The translations under genes were made by a program, and so were the position numbers. Below, piece after piece: positions 51,937-62,240 of a stretch of DNA of 64,000 nt. Positions within the stretch are counted from its first letter, which is position 1. The number at the start of each line of letters is the position of its first letter. A model generated the notes under the pieces. It was not told the origin of the DNA, searched no databases, and saw only the letters and a list, made by a program, of their open reading frames with translations. Origin of the DNA: Ceratodon purpureus. Taxonomy: Eukaryota; Streptophyta; Bryopsida; Pseudoditrichales; Ditrichaceae. Where the stretch lies: assembly GCA_014871385.1 (NCBI GenBank), contig CM026421.1:13865117-13929116 (forward strand). The letters run 5' to 3'.

Positions 51937-54602
51937 ATTGCGGTCCACCTGCTCAATCTCTCCCTCGAATTGATGTTGCTTGGCCAGGAAAGTAAGTACA
52001 TCGTCTTGGTGGAGGTAGAACAAATGAATCTCCTTCCTGATGTCGACCTCGGACTTGTAAGTGAAGGCTGTCTTGCACCTTTCAAGTCCAGCCACGATTT
52101 CTACGGGTAACGAGTCCTGAAACAGGCCAGTCATCCCCACACGTTAGTGCATTTCCGTTTCTCTGTCACACCATGTCCCCTACTCCAATCCATCCTGACC
52201 ACAGCATTATCTTCAGAAATCAGCCAAAAGGTAGAAAAGCCTGTCCGGAACACTTACCACGAGATCGGGATTGAATTGTAGGGCGCCCCATGCCGCGGAA
52301 ACCCTACCAGCTAACTGTCCCTGCGAGTGGAGGCTCCGAAGTTCATCCATTGGTGCCTGGAGGTCGCCCATTTTGTCCCCCGTGATTATCCCTCCTATGA
52401 TCTCCTGAAGACAATACAACCCCGGAGGCTGGCCAGGCCCGCGTGGAGCACTCTCGGGGTCGACACTGGGGAAGAGTTCCTTAGCCCGGGATATAGCGGC
52501 CACCTTAACCGCACGCCTCGCCTTCACTCCCTCGTCCTCAACCAAAATCGGCGGATGTCCGACTGTGTTACAGTCAAGGGGCGTCGTCGCAGCTGCTGGT
52601 CCCCTCTCACCCCCTTCCACAATCACATCGTTGCCTAGGGAGTGTAGTGCAGCTCGAACGAGTTTAACTTCTTCCTTGGCCGGGCTTGGAGTCTCACCAT
52701 GCAACCTCCTCCTCTTCGACACGGTGAACTTCAATCTGGTCTTGCCCCCCTTTGTCCCTGCCTCACCGCCTTCCTTCTGTTCCTCTGATCCACGGCCTGC
52801 CCCTCCATGCACCTGTCCTGATATCTTCTCCTTCCCCTTCACCGAGCCAATCCCCCCCTCCTCTTCCAATTGGCCAGCTCCCTCTACAGCATCCCCCTTC
52901 GTCGTCTTCCCTCCATGAGAAGGCCCGCCAGGTCCGCAATTCTGCCCTTCGGACTTGGCCGAGCTCCCCTTCTTGGTCCCCCTCTTTGCCGTCCCCTCCT
53001 GATCCAGCCCTCCTCGCAGTCCCTGCAGTATTTCTGCAATACAGGGCCCTTCGTCTAGCTGGAGGCGCCTCTTCACTCCGGCCTCCCAGTCATTCCGCCC
53101 GTCGCCCTGTATTTTTCCTCCTTCAACGCCTACCCGGTCCTCCGAGTTTCCCAGCGCAGCCCCCGCGTCCCCAGCATCGCCGTGGTCCAGGTCGTCCCCC
53201 TCGCCCTCGTCACCCCCTTCCCCCACTCCGCCCCCGTCGCTGCCCCCGTCGGTGCTTGCCCCGTCCTCGCTGCCGCCCTCCAAACCGACCGTCTCTTCCC
53301 CCTCGTCGCTGCTCCCATCGTCATTCTCTTCCTGAGAATTCCCATTGTCCGATCCAGCGTCTGCCCCCTGCTCTTGCTTCCGTTTGCCGCCCTCCGTTGC
53401 AATCTGCCGGCCATCTTCGTCCTCTCTTTCCCTTTCGCTAATTCCCCCCACCTTCTTCTTCCTTCCGCCCGCACGCCCTCCCTTCGTCTTCTCCTTCACC
53501 TTCCCTCCCCTCCCTTTACTTCCCCCTTCACCGGCCCCTCCTCCCCCGGCCCATACCCACTTCCCCCTACTCTTCTCTGCACCCCGCTTCACCTGCTTCT
53601 TCCCCCTTTTCCCGCGCCCTCCGTCCTCACCTTCCCCCCCGCTCTCGTTCCACACCCATTTCCCGGTGGTTTTTTTGGCCCCCCTCACACTCCTGCGACG
53701 GCCTGCATCAGGGCGTTCTCCCCGCTCCGGACTGCTCAGCTCCACGACCTCCTTCACGTTTCCCGGATTCGGTGTAGCTGCCTGTAACTTCTGCTCCCCA
53801 TCCTCCCCGTCACCGTCAGTGGCCCCTTCCGCCTCCTTCCCTAAACCCTCACCTTCCTCTTCGGAAGACGTCTCCCTCTGGTCCCGCTTCGTCCCCTTCT
53901 TTTTTTTCTTCTTTGCTTGCACCGGCTCCTGTCGCTTCCCCAACATCTGCCACGGTATCCGAAGGTTGTACTTCTGGAAAACCGCCCGGGCAACCTTGTT
54001 CCCGTCGAGACCTCTGGCCGGGTAAATCTTGAGTGGCCCGTAGTCTCTATATTTGTAACAAGGACAATGCCCCATCTTCCTGTGCCACCCCAGAGTTGCT
54101 TTGTCGCAGAATTCTTGGTCGCAGTACTTGCAAATAAAAGGTATCTTGAACCGGCTCTTACCCTTTTCCTGCTCTCTCTCCTCCTCTGCTCTATACTTCC
54201 AATTCACCTCGACCATCATGAAGTCGTGTTCTGTGGTCGTGAAGGCGTCTCGATTCGGCTCATACCCTGCAGCGACACTTGTGCAGACCACCACTTCCTC
54301 CATCCCGAACTTTCCCTGAACCAGTAGCTGACGATTCCCATAACACATTTCAGTAACGACACTCCCCTAAACATTAGACTGAACCTAAACCCCTAAGTCA
54401 AAGAATGGATATGCACTTGAATAATTAGTGAAGTGTATAAAAGGCTTACCCCTGGTACGATCCCTGGTTCGGCTGTCCGTATCTTCTTCTGCCATTCCTT
54501 GGACAGAGTTTTAACATCGAGGAAAGTTGCTCTGTTCTTTAACACGTCCACTGCATCTTCCTTGGACAGCTTGGACAGGTCCGGCAATTCCGGATTGTTT
54601 AT

Positions 54603-55027
54603 CTGCCCATTAAGAACATACGAAGGTTAGCTGACACAGAACAAATTCGAGAAGGAAACCGCAGAGCATAAGGAAGTTGTGGATGGCAAACTACCGATCC
54701 AAACAGAGAGGAGAAGACAGTGGAGAATTTCAGGACATGCGATTATTTCAAGACAGGCGAGTACAGAGGCCTAGAGGATAACAGGGTGTAGGGAAAGAAA
54801 GGTACAAAGTAGTATCACGCAAAAAGGGGTCCTAGTCGAGAAATAGCGGGAAGGAGGGGAAAAAAGTAAAGGAAGAGGATGAGCGGTAACTAAAGGAAAA
54901 ACAGAAAGCGAATGCAAATCCAAAGAATATAAAATAAATAAGAAAATCCAATTAAAAAAGAAAAATAAAAAAAGAAAATGAAACTCTGGATGAATTCGTG
55001 AGAGAAGGCGGAGATTAAAATAAATAA

Positions 55028-55122
<95 letters not shown>

Positions 55123-55357
55123 AATGAAGACAGGCATTAAGTTCAGGACAGAGCAGTAGGCAGATTCGAAGGGGAGACGGGGGAAAAAAATGGAAGGGAC
55201 CAAAAGGCAGCAAAACCATCGAGTCTCATTCGTAAAGAAGCGAAGAACATAAGCATTAAAAAAGAAAAATAGATTAAAAAATGAACATTATTTGAAAAGT
55301 TAAAGAGAAAACGTAAATCATAAAAAAGTGAAATTGATGGAGCAAGGGGAGGAAATT

Positions 55358-55388
<31 letters not shown>

Positions 55389-56209
55389 TAATAAGAGGAC
55401 GTCCGTGAATACCAAGACAGGCAAGGAACAGAATGGGAGAACTAAGACAGGTTTCAGAATCCCAGGACAGGCCACAGTGTAGAAGGAAATAAAATACGTA
55501 TCAAGAAATGAAGGCCGAAGAGATGGGCATTTCAAGACACATACTGCACGGAGGAAGAGATGAGAGAAAAAATACAATGGCAAGGAAATCAAAAAACCGA
55601 ATACAACACCAAGATAAGGAATACAAACGAAAAACTGGAAGACAGAGAACAAGCGTAAGACGAGGGACACGAAGTGAGAGAGTAGACCCTAAGCAAAGAT
55701 ATGCAGGTACAACAAATAACGAAATGAAAACAACAGAAACTCTAACCGACGATGCATGCCACACCTAATCCCAACGTCAAGCCAGGACAGCGCACATGGA
55801 GAAGGCCGTCGACTGAACTACTAAAACAACAAGAGGAAAATGACGAGAGAGAGCGGGAAATGAAGAAGACGATAACAGGACACCACCCACGAAGACTGAC
55901 TAAGGACAGATTGACCGAAGCTCGTGAGAAGAATGAGTTTACAGAAACACCCGGAAAAGGAACCTTAACCAAGAAACAAATGACAACAACCAAATCGTAA
56001 GGACATACACCGATGCAGCTAAGAAGTGACTCAAGACAGGCCGAACTAATAGAAGAAAAAACCTAAAAAATTAAAAAAATGATCCATTGAAGAATGGCAA
56101 CAATGAGGAAAAACCACGACCAACAAGACACATAAGGAGCTACTCACATTGTTAGAACAACAACAAAAACAATGAAAACGAGGAAACCATGTATTATGGG
56201 CGAACTTAC
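54603..56209 (-). other. 1.6-kb leader intron of gene B, purine-rich on the plus strand
   Basis: The donor (CTA|GTAAGT) follows a nine-codon first exon and the acceptor ATGGGCAG precedes the second. Plus-strand composition is dominated by A and G, so the intron RNA would be pyrimidine-rich. It contains the 93-nt homopolymer and many AAGACAGG/AGGACAG motifs. Confidence 0.6.
55029..55121 (+). repeat. 93-nt poly-A tract
   Basis: Ninety-three consecutive A on the plus strand, which is poly-U in the gene B transcript. A second run of 23 A lies at 55358-55380. The exact length may be affected by sequencing or assembly. Confidence 0.9.
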
Positions 56210-56574
56210 TAGGTCATACAGTTTCTTCTTCCCCATCGTCTTCAAACTCCTTCAACTTGTAACTTCGACGACGAGCTCCTTCGAACAGCAGCTACCGGCC
56301 GAGGACAGTCTCCCACATTCACCAACTCCCAGTAGCCGCTGAACCCGCTAACCCCTCCCACATTGCTCGCCTCCTTCGCTACGGTGTCCCCTACATTCCC
56401 TCCATTCGGCATCCATGTCGCCCGAACCCTAAACCGCTACTCAAAATGCAGACCATAACCCTAATCGGAAAACATCCTAACCCTCCCGCAACACCCAAGA
56501 CACGAGGTGGAAGCAAAACGCTGGCGCTCCTCGCGAGAGAGACGACGCAATGGATGAGTGGGGTGGACGCGGAT

Positions 56575-56810
56575 GAAGTCCCGCGGGGGGGAAGGGGGGG
56601 CACGGTCTCGCCGGGCGGGGCGGGGGAGAACGGGGACGGGGGCCTCCACGGGCGCGGGGCGGGGAGGGGGACCGTGGAACCCGACGACGGGGGACCCCGG
56701 GGGAACCAGGGAACGCGAGCGTCGAGGAGAACGAGCGTCCCCCCATCGGGCGCTGCCCCTGCCCGCGCGAGGGGCGGCAGCACCGCTTGATGGGGGGAAA
56801 TAGAGAGACC
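56575..56810 (-). repeat. right terminal inverted repeat, 236 bp
   Basis: Inverted partner of 44853-45088. It ends GAGAGACC, followed by host DNA TAGAGCAAAG. Confidence 0.92.
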
Positions 56811-57055
56811 TAGAGCAAAGGGGCTGTTCCGGTGGACACTGAATCAAGTTGCGTTTCGTCACCTACTAAGAGATCCCCGTGCCCCCCTGCACAGATGCTG
56901 AAAAGGGGATTGGAAATTTATTTAGAATATGGTGCATCAATGTGGGGGTGCAACTTGAGCATCTGGAGAGCAGCACTCCCTATTCTGGGGCAAGCCGTTA
57001 TAAGCAGCGTGAAAGTGCCTAGTACTTTGTGCCTCCCTGTAACCTCGGGTCTTGA

Positions 57056-57493
57056 GAGCATCTGCACCCGTGGTCCACAAGCCTTCAAACAAGTAAATTT
57101 CAAGGGGCCGGAAGCTGTCTACTGCCGCACCGGCGCTCCAGAGCATACATTCAGGGTTGAGGCCGCGTTATATTTCCACCTGGGCTCTGGCACCTCTAGT
57201 GTCAAGCGAGGGCCCTCAGGCGTGATTATCGGACTAGGATGCTTGCTGCGGTCGGACTGCTACAGCACAGTACTCCCGAGGGGCTCCTCCAACTGCTATT
57301 TTAAGAATCAGGCTCGTCCGGGAGAAAACATCGGGGTGACTTGGGGAGCGCCACATGGACAACAAGATATAGCGCGTGGCTATTGCTAGAGCAGCGCTGC
57401 GGGACTCCCAACTCAGCCCACGCAAACGCGCTTCGAGGGCGTGTCAAGGCTTTGCTGCTGAGCCCGGCTTGTGGACCACCAGTAGGGATGCTC
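57056..57493. mobile_element. Harbinger-like non-autonomous element, 438 bp
   Basis: The left end GAGCATCTGCACCCGTGGTC (continuing CACAAGCC) is inverted at the right end (GGCTTGTGGACCAC ... GGGATGCTC). TGA lies directly on both sides, matching a 3-bp target duplication of the PIF/Harbinger type. A long open frame across it (56832-57389) is incidental. Confidence 0.7.
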
Positions 57494-57602
57494 TGATGCT
57501 TCTAAGCCCCAGGCCTTTGGCAGCCCCGTTGATCAGTATTGGAAATTTATTTATTTATTTATTTTTCGAAACAGTTAATGTTTTTATCAATTGAGTGGTG
57601 GA

Positions 57603-58190
57603 ATTTGACAAATGCTCTTCAAATTCTTGTGACTTTGTGGTACCCCTAAAGTTTCAAGGTGCCCAAAACGGTTCGTTTCTATTTCAATGAGGCTCCCATC
57701 TACTTGATTTTTGGGCTATGAAGCTGGAAACATTTTGCATATTCTAGTGTTTTCTCGTATATTTCTAACAAGACCATTTATTCTTCAAACTCCCTCATAC
57801 TTCAAGACATATTCACTCTTGAAGTTCAAAAGTACACTCACGGCAAGGTGATATCTGCCCAATATTACACTATATTCTTGTTTATCCTCAAAATCTACCC
57901 AAAAACAAATAAATTGCAAAAACTTCAAAAATTCACCAAAATTTAAGATTTATTGTTATTTTATTATTATTATTTTATATATATAAACTATTTTTGGTAA
58001 GAATGTTTTTTAGTTGCCTTTCTTATTATCAAAAACCGTCTTTTGTAATTTAATTTCAGCATACTTGCATATCAAAAGCCAAGCTTTTGTCTAGATTCTA
58101 TCGATCCCATGGGGGTAAAAACTATGTAAATATGCTCTTGACTTACCTAGGAACAAGAATTTGAAGAGCCTCAAGTCATGTCAACTTTGA
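57603..58190. mobile_element. inverted-repeat element with dispersed-repeat arms
   Basis: The left arm carries GCTCTTCAAATTCTTGTGAC; the right arm carries its inverted form (GAACAAGAATTTGAAGAGCC). The right arm also matches 20380-20570 in reverse. No coding capacity. Confidence 0.5.
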
Positions 58191-60242
58191 AAAGTTAAAA
58201 AACAACCCCAAATCGATCAACAATTTTCCAACCAATCATTGATCAATCAACCATTTGTCCACGTAGAACCATCGTCTTGTGGACATGGACTCCAGTACTG
58301 GATGAACATACACTTTATTCACGCCGGCCCATTTTTGGCCCGGAGTTCTTTATATATTCCACCAAGAATTGTACATCTATTTCCTTATCATCTCAAGCAA
58401 ATCAAGATGTGATTTGAGGCGCTTTTTCAAATGGAATAAATTAAAAAACGATATGGTACTCCATTGACACTTACACATAATTTTTCACTCCATACACATA
58501 TAGTATTTCGCATCAAACTTATATAATTTTATGTCTTAAATATGTTTTAACAACTTTCATTTGTACAAGTTCAAAGTTATTTCATAGTTTAACCCCCAAA
58601 GGCCCGGAGGTGTAGTAAGCTCCAACTTTCCTCCAAATTGAGCAACTCAATGTATGAATATTTAGATTTTTTTACAAGATTATCCAAAAAATGATAAGCG
58701 TAAGATCTTGTAGAGAAATGCTACTAGTATGAGAAATTCTACAGTATTATTATTTATTTTTTCAATGCATAGATTATGAGATCCATGCATTTGATGAAAA
58801 ACAAGCATTTAATAAAATGTTGAGCAGCTGACTTTGAGCAAACTTTACGACTTCATATGAAGTTAAAAACAAAGCCTTGGTTGAAGAAAACAACGTAAAA
58901 CTAGGTTACCTACAATACTTCTAGTATCGTCAAAGCATTGAAGGTCTATAAAAAAATGTGTGAGACCTACAATTGGTGGAGATACCAAAGATCTTTACAC
59001 TTTATAAATGAAATGGAAAAAAGGTAAATATTTTGGGTAAGGTTGAAATAATAGGTCGCTTGAAGAGACCTTTATTTGACTTTTACTTTAAGACACACTG
59101 TACTAAAAAACGACCATTCATAACTACCATCTCTATTTGACAAACACATCACTGTAGATAGTCTAACCTTCTTGACTGGGAACATTGACGTTTGACCAAG
59201 GGAATTATGGGTGACCCCTATTATTCTTGCCTAATTACAAAACTGTTGATTGTCGGCATTTTGATTAACTACTCATTGCTGCAATCTAATCTAAATTGGC
59301 CTTCATGCAATCTAATTAGATTGGAAATGGCCTCCAAAATTGCCTATGAAAAAAATCTTGCCTTGCTTGAGTTAAAATGCTTTTAAAGTAAAAACCACAA
59401 GGCCAATTGGAGTCTTGTGATTTGAGAAATGAAACTTAAATTTTAACTCACCAGATTTCTAGCAAACCAAAAAAAAAAAATGCAAAAATATTTTTTAGTC
59501 ATAACAGGGCTTCTAAATTCCCAATCGACCATAATATGGTCTTTTGTGCTATTAGGGATTAAGGTACCTACTTTTTTACATGAGCCATTTAAAAGCTGAC
59601 ATGCCACTACAGTTATACATAAAAACAATGCTTTTACTACTCTCTCTCTCTACAAAATTGAAGATTGGAAATAAATATAATCCACGTCATTTTTATTGTT
59701 TTCAATTATCATATTATCAAATAATAGAAAAATAAAGTCATTGTTATTGCACTACCTTTGTCACTCCAAAAACTACATAATCTTCATAAATCCAAAAAAT
59801 ATGCTTCTAAACTCTCACATCAAGGTACCTTTTATACTAAAAAGTGCTCAAATATTGCCCAAGTAATAAACACTATGAAACAATAACACAGATATCACTA
59901 ATTGACTAAAGATGCCCAATCAATGAGCACCGACTTAAAGGAACTTATTCAAACTAAAAAATAAATGTATATTTGTTGAATGGTCAACCCCCCATCCATA
60001 ATTATTCATCCTTTGTTGTCTGCAATGACCGGCAAATAACTTGGCTATGTTGACGTGGAAGTAAACATGATATTATAGAAGTCACCTAGTTATTTAGTTA
60101 TGGGTAACAATTACCACGCTTTTCTACTAGTGACATGTTGGAATTACGACACCTCCAGTATCCACATCACTGCAAGAAAGTGTAGAATAGTGGACTTGTT
60201 CATGTTTTTTCTCCGAGTGTAATATATGCTATGGGAATATAC
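58191..60242. other. AT-rich intergenic DNA, nothing recognised
   Basis: No open frame with family similarity. Short simple-sequence runs only. Confidence 0.45.
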
Positions 60243-60438
60243 GATATGTGGTGAAATATGATACATGGTGATATTTGATACGTGGTGACATTTGCTACGT
60301 AGTGAAATATGATATGTGGTGAAATATGATACGTGGTGATATTTGATATGTGGTGAAATATGATACGTGGTGATATTTGATATGTGGAAATATTTGATAT
60401 GTGGAAATATTTGATATGTGATGATGTTTGATACGTTT
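60243..60438 (+). repeat. 17-bp minisatellite, about 11-12 copies
   Basis: Two related 17-bp units alternate in part of the array: GAAATATGATACGTGGT and GATATTTGATATGTGGT. The 3' copies are more diverged (AAATATTTGATATGTGG). Confidence 0.9.
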
Positions 60439-61470
60439 TACCAAAATGATGTCGAACCAAAATAATTATAATACAGATATTATAAACATTATGATATTTA
60501 TATAATCAACATAATATGATAATATTTATTATGTTAATAAGTTATGTTATATTTGATGTTATATCATAACCAAAATAATTAAAATATTACAAACATATGT
60601 GATTTATAATAAAAATGTACGCCACATATGTTTTTTTTTTCATGTCCTTGGTTGCTTGTAGTAATACTAGTGGGACCCGTGCCGTTGAGCACATTGACCG
60701 CATCTTTGTATGTCTCCTTGACGGATTCCACCACGGAACCGTCGAGTGAGACAAACCATGCTCAATTATAAGATAGATTTGTTCCTTAATTATTTTGGAA
60801 ATATGTATGCAGTTAATAAACAAGACTCTCTTTAGTAGCAAATAATCATGACAAAGATTTTGTTCATTGCATTAATACAATGGAAGTTTTCTTAGAACCT
60901 TCTTGTATCTTCCTATGCTTTAAAACACACTTTATAATTTTACGGCCCTCAATTTTCAAAATAAACACAAACAATTTGATGTACATCAAGTATACCATTT
61001 GTTGTTATTGTTTGTCTCATGTGTTATTGATTTGCCTATTATAAGTTGACTAAAACTTTGTTCTTTTTCTACATAATGTTGATTCCGTTGTTTAAATCCC
61101 TCTCATTTCTATCTCGAGCAATTCATTTATGCTTGAAAAATTGAGTTTGAGATCATGAAAAATAAGACTTTGCACAATGTGTGGCGTAAAATCCTCTTAG
61201 ATGGTGTCTCTAGTATTTCAGAAGAGTGCATCAACAGTATCCCACAAGATGAACGGTATGCTAAAAATTCTTCATTTTGATCATTTTGAAAAAAAAGTGA
61301 TCAAAATCACCCTTGAATCAAACCACTTTCAAAAGAAAAGTGACATGCTTCTTTTAGAAGCAAAATGGGGCTCCTTTTCAAAAAATCTTCACCTTGATAC
61401 TAATGCATTACATGCATGTTGTCTTTATTTCATTTTCAACCCAATAGTGACAGAGTCACGAACTGATTTA
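60439..61470. other. AT-rich intergenic DNA, nothing recognised
   Basis: Short open frames only (for example 61201-61479), without family similarity. Confidence 0.4.
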
Positions 61471-61550
61471 GATACTTGAGGGGGCCATTTGATACTCGAG
61501 GCGGCCATTTGATACTCGAGGCATCCTATTGATACTTCAAGCGGCCTTTC
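61471..61550 (+). repeat. 20-bp tandem repeat, four copies
   Basis: Units begin GATACTCGAG or GATACTTGAG and end GGCCATTT or a variant. The four copies follow each other exactly, and the middle two are the most alike. Confidence 0.9.
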
Positions 61551-61967
61551 GGGCTAATCGAACGTGTTCAGAAAAGGAACAGTTTCTTGCCTTCTTTGAT
61601 GGCATGGCGTGTATATGCTAAAAGTCTTGCAGCTGATGGCCTCTTAGGCTCTTTCTTGTTTGTGGTTACCAGCCGAGTATTTGTATGTTGATAGCTTGAT
61701 AGGTTTATTTCTTGTTGTTTAACGATCCCAAGAAGGGTGTTACTACAAGTAGTGACCATACTCTTGTTGTTGTCATTGATGAACGCTTGCACTCGTGTGA
61801 GTGAAACAAGCGGCAGTACTCAACGCGGTTGGGAGTAAAGACTGATTTTTGTCGGAAAGTTCTAAAAAGTGGGGGCCCAAGAGACATAGACCTCCTCTTC
61901 CATATTTCTTGAGACTAAAACCACAGTTGATCACTCTGGTGGTAGAGTCTTTCTCCTCCCATGTAAA

Positions 61968-62240
61968 ATGACAAGTATAGATGGAATGTTGGAGGGAACA
62001 AGCAACAAGGAGTATCAGAGTTTCAACCTAAACATTGTAAAGTTTCTAACACCAAAAGTGGACTTGAAACAAGTGAGCACCATTCTGTGCAAGTGGAAGT
62101 TTCAGATGCTTGAAGAAGGGCTTTACATTGACCTCACATTGCACGCACAAGGAGGCTTCATCAAAGTGCATCAATACGTGCTTGCCTCATTGTCACCCAT
62201 CTTCCACACCGCTTTTCAACGCCTGCAACGTCGACACTAG
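61968..62240 (+). pseudogene. BTB/POZ-domain gene fragment
   Basis: The open frame includes MLEEGLYIDLTLHA followed by KVHQYVLASLSPIFHTAF, the first third of a BTB fold (Asp-hydrophobic strand, then H-x-x-VL-x-x-x-SP-x-F). It most resembles plant BTB proteins of the Arabidopsis At1g21780 type, which serve as CUL3 substrate adaptors. The frame stops about 10 residues after the signature, with no further BTB helices or splice continuation found, so it looks truncated. It could instead be one exon of a gene I cannot trace. Confidence 0.55.

Larger units (their letters stand above)
50978..56236 (-). pseudogene. transposon accessory protein with C2H2-like finger (gene B), one in-frame stop
   Basis: Not a family I recognise. 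Five minus-strand exons, all phase 0, fit 1,118 codons: 56236-56210 (MGKKKLYDL), 54602-54450, 54366-52258, 52116-51244 and 51169-50978. The last junction is least sure. Residues about 61-170 form a compact N-terminal region with a C2H2-like finger (CKYCDQEFC ... WHRKMGHC) followed by CPCYKY. Residues about 200-700 are low-complexity, rich in Lys/Arg, Glu and Gly. The remainder is folded-looking and helical, with EEEDEWWWSPFFRDFF and acidic segments. TGA at 51934-51936 interrupts exon 4. Position opposite the transposase suggests a DNA-binding helper, as MURB, TnpA-type or similar second proteins are in other elements; this is inference. Confidence 0.7.
44853..56810. mobile_element. 12-kb two-gene Mutator-like (MULE) DNA transposon
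   Basis: It is bounded by perfect inverted ends (GGTCTCTCTATTTCCCCCCA at the left, its complement at the right) extending to 236-bp TIRs. Inside are two genes transcribed toward each other: a MULE-type DDE/SWIM transposase (plus) and an unrecognised zinc-finger protein (minus). The spacer DNA is strongly strand-biased. Long TIRs and the DDE/SWIM protein place it in the MULE group. No convincing 8-11-bp target duplication flanks it: left flank ...AGCTTTAGCG, right flank TAGAGCAAAG. Only TAG is shared near the edges. Both genes carry in-frame stops, so this copy is probably not autonomous. Confidence 0.85.

Noticed and set aside
52327-54327. Several plus-strand Pro/Ser/Leu-rich frames of 100-229 codons
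   Set aside because: They lie antisense to the large gene B exon and mirror its Lys/Glu/Gly-rich low-complexity coding.
54771-55219. Poly-Phe open frames on the minus strand
   Set aside because: They are translations of the 93-nt homopolymer inside the gene B leader intron.
44850-56813. TAG as the target-site duplication of the 12-kb transposon
   Set aside because: On the left, TAG is separated from the inverted repeat by two or three bases, so a 3-base match could easily be chance.
56832-57389. 185-codon plus-strand frame just right of the transposon
   Set aside because: It starts in flanking DNA and runs through the left end of a Harbinger-like element; no family signature.
60243-60438. 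Possible CRISPR-like array
   Set aside because: The 17-bp units are directly contiguous with no unique spacers, in plant nuclear DNA; it is a minisatellite.
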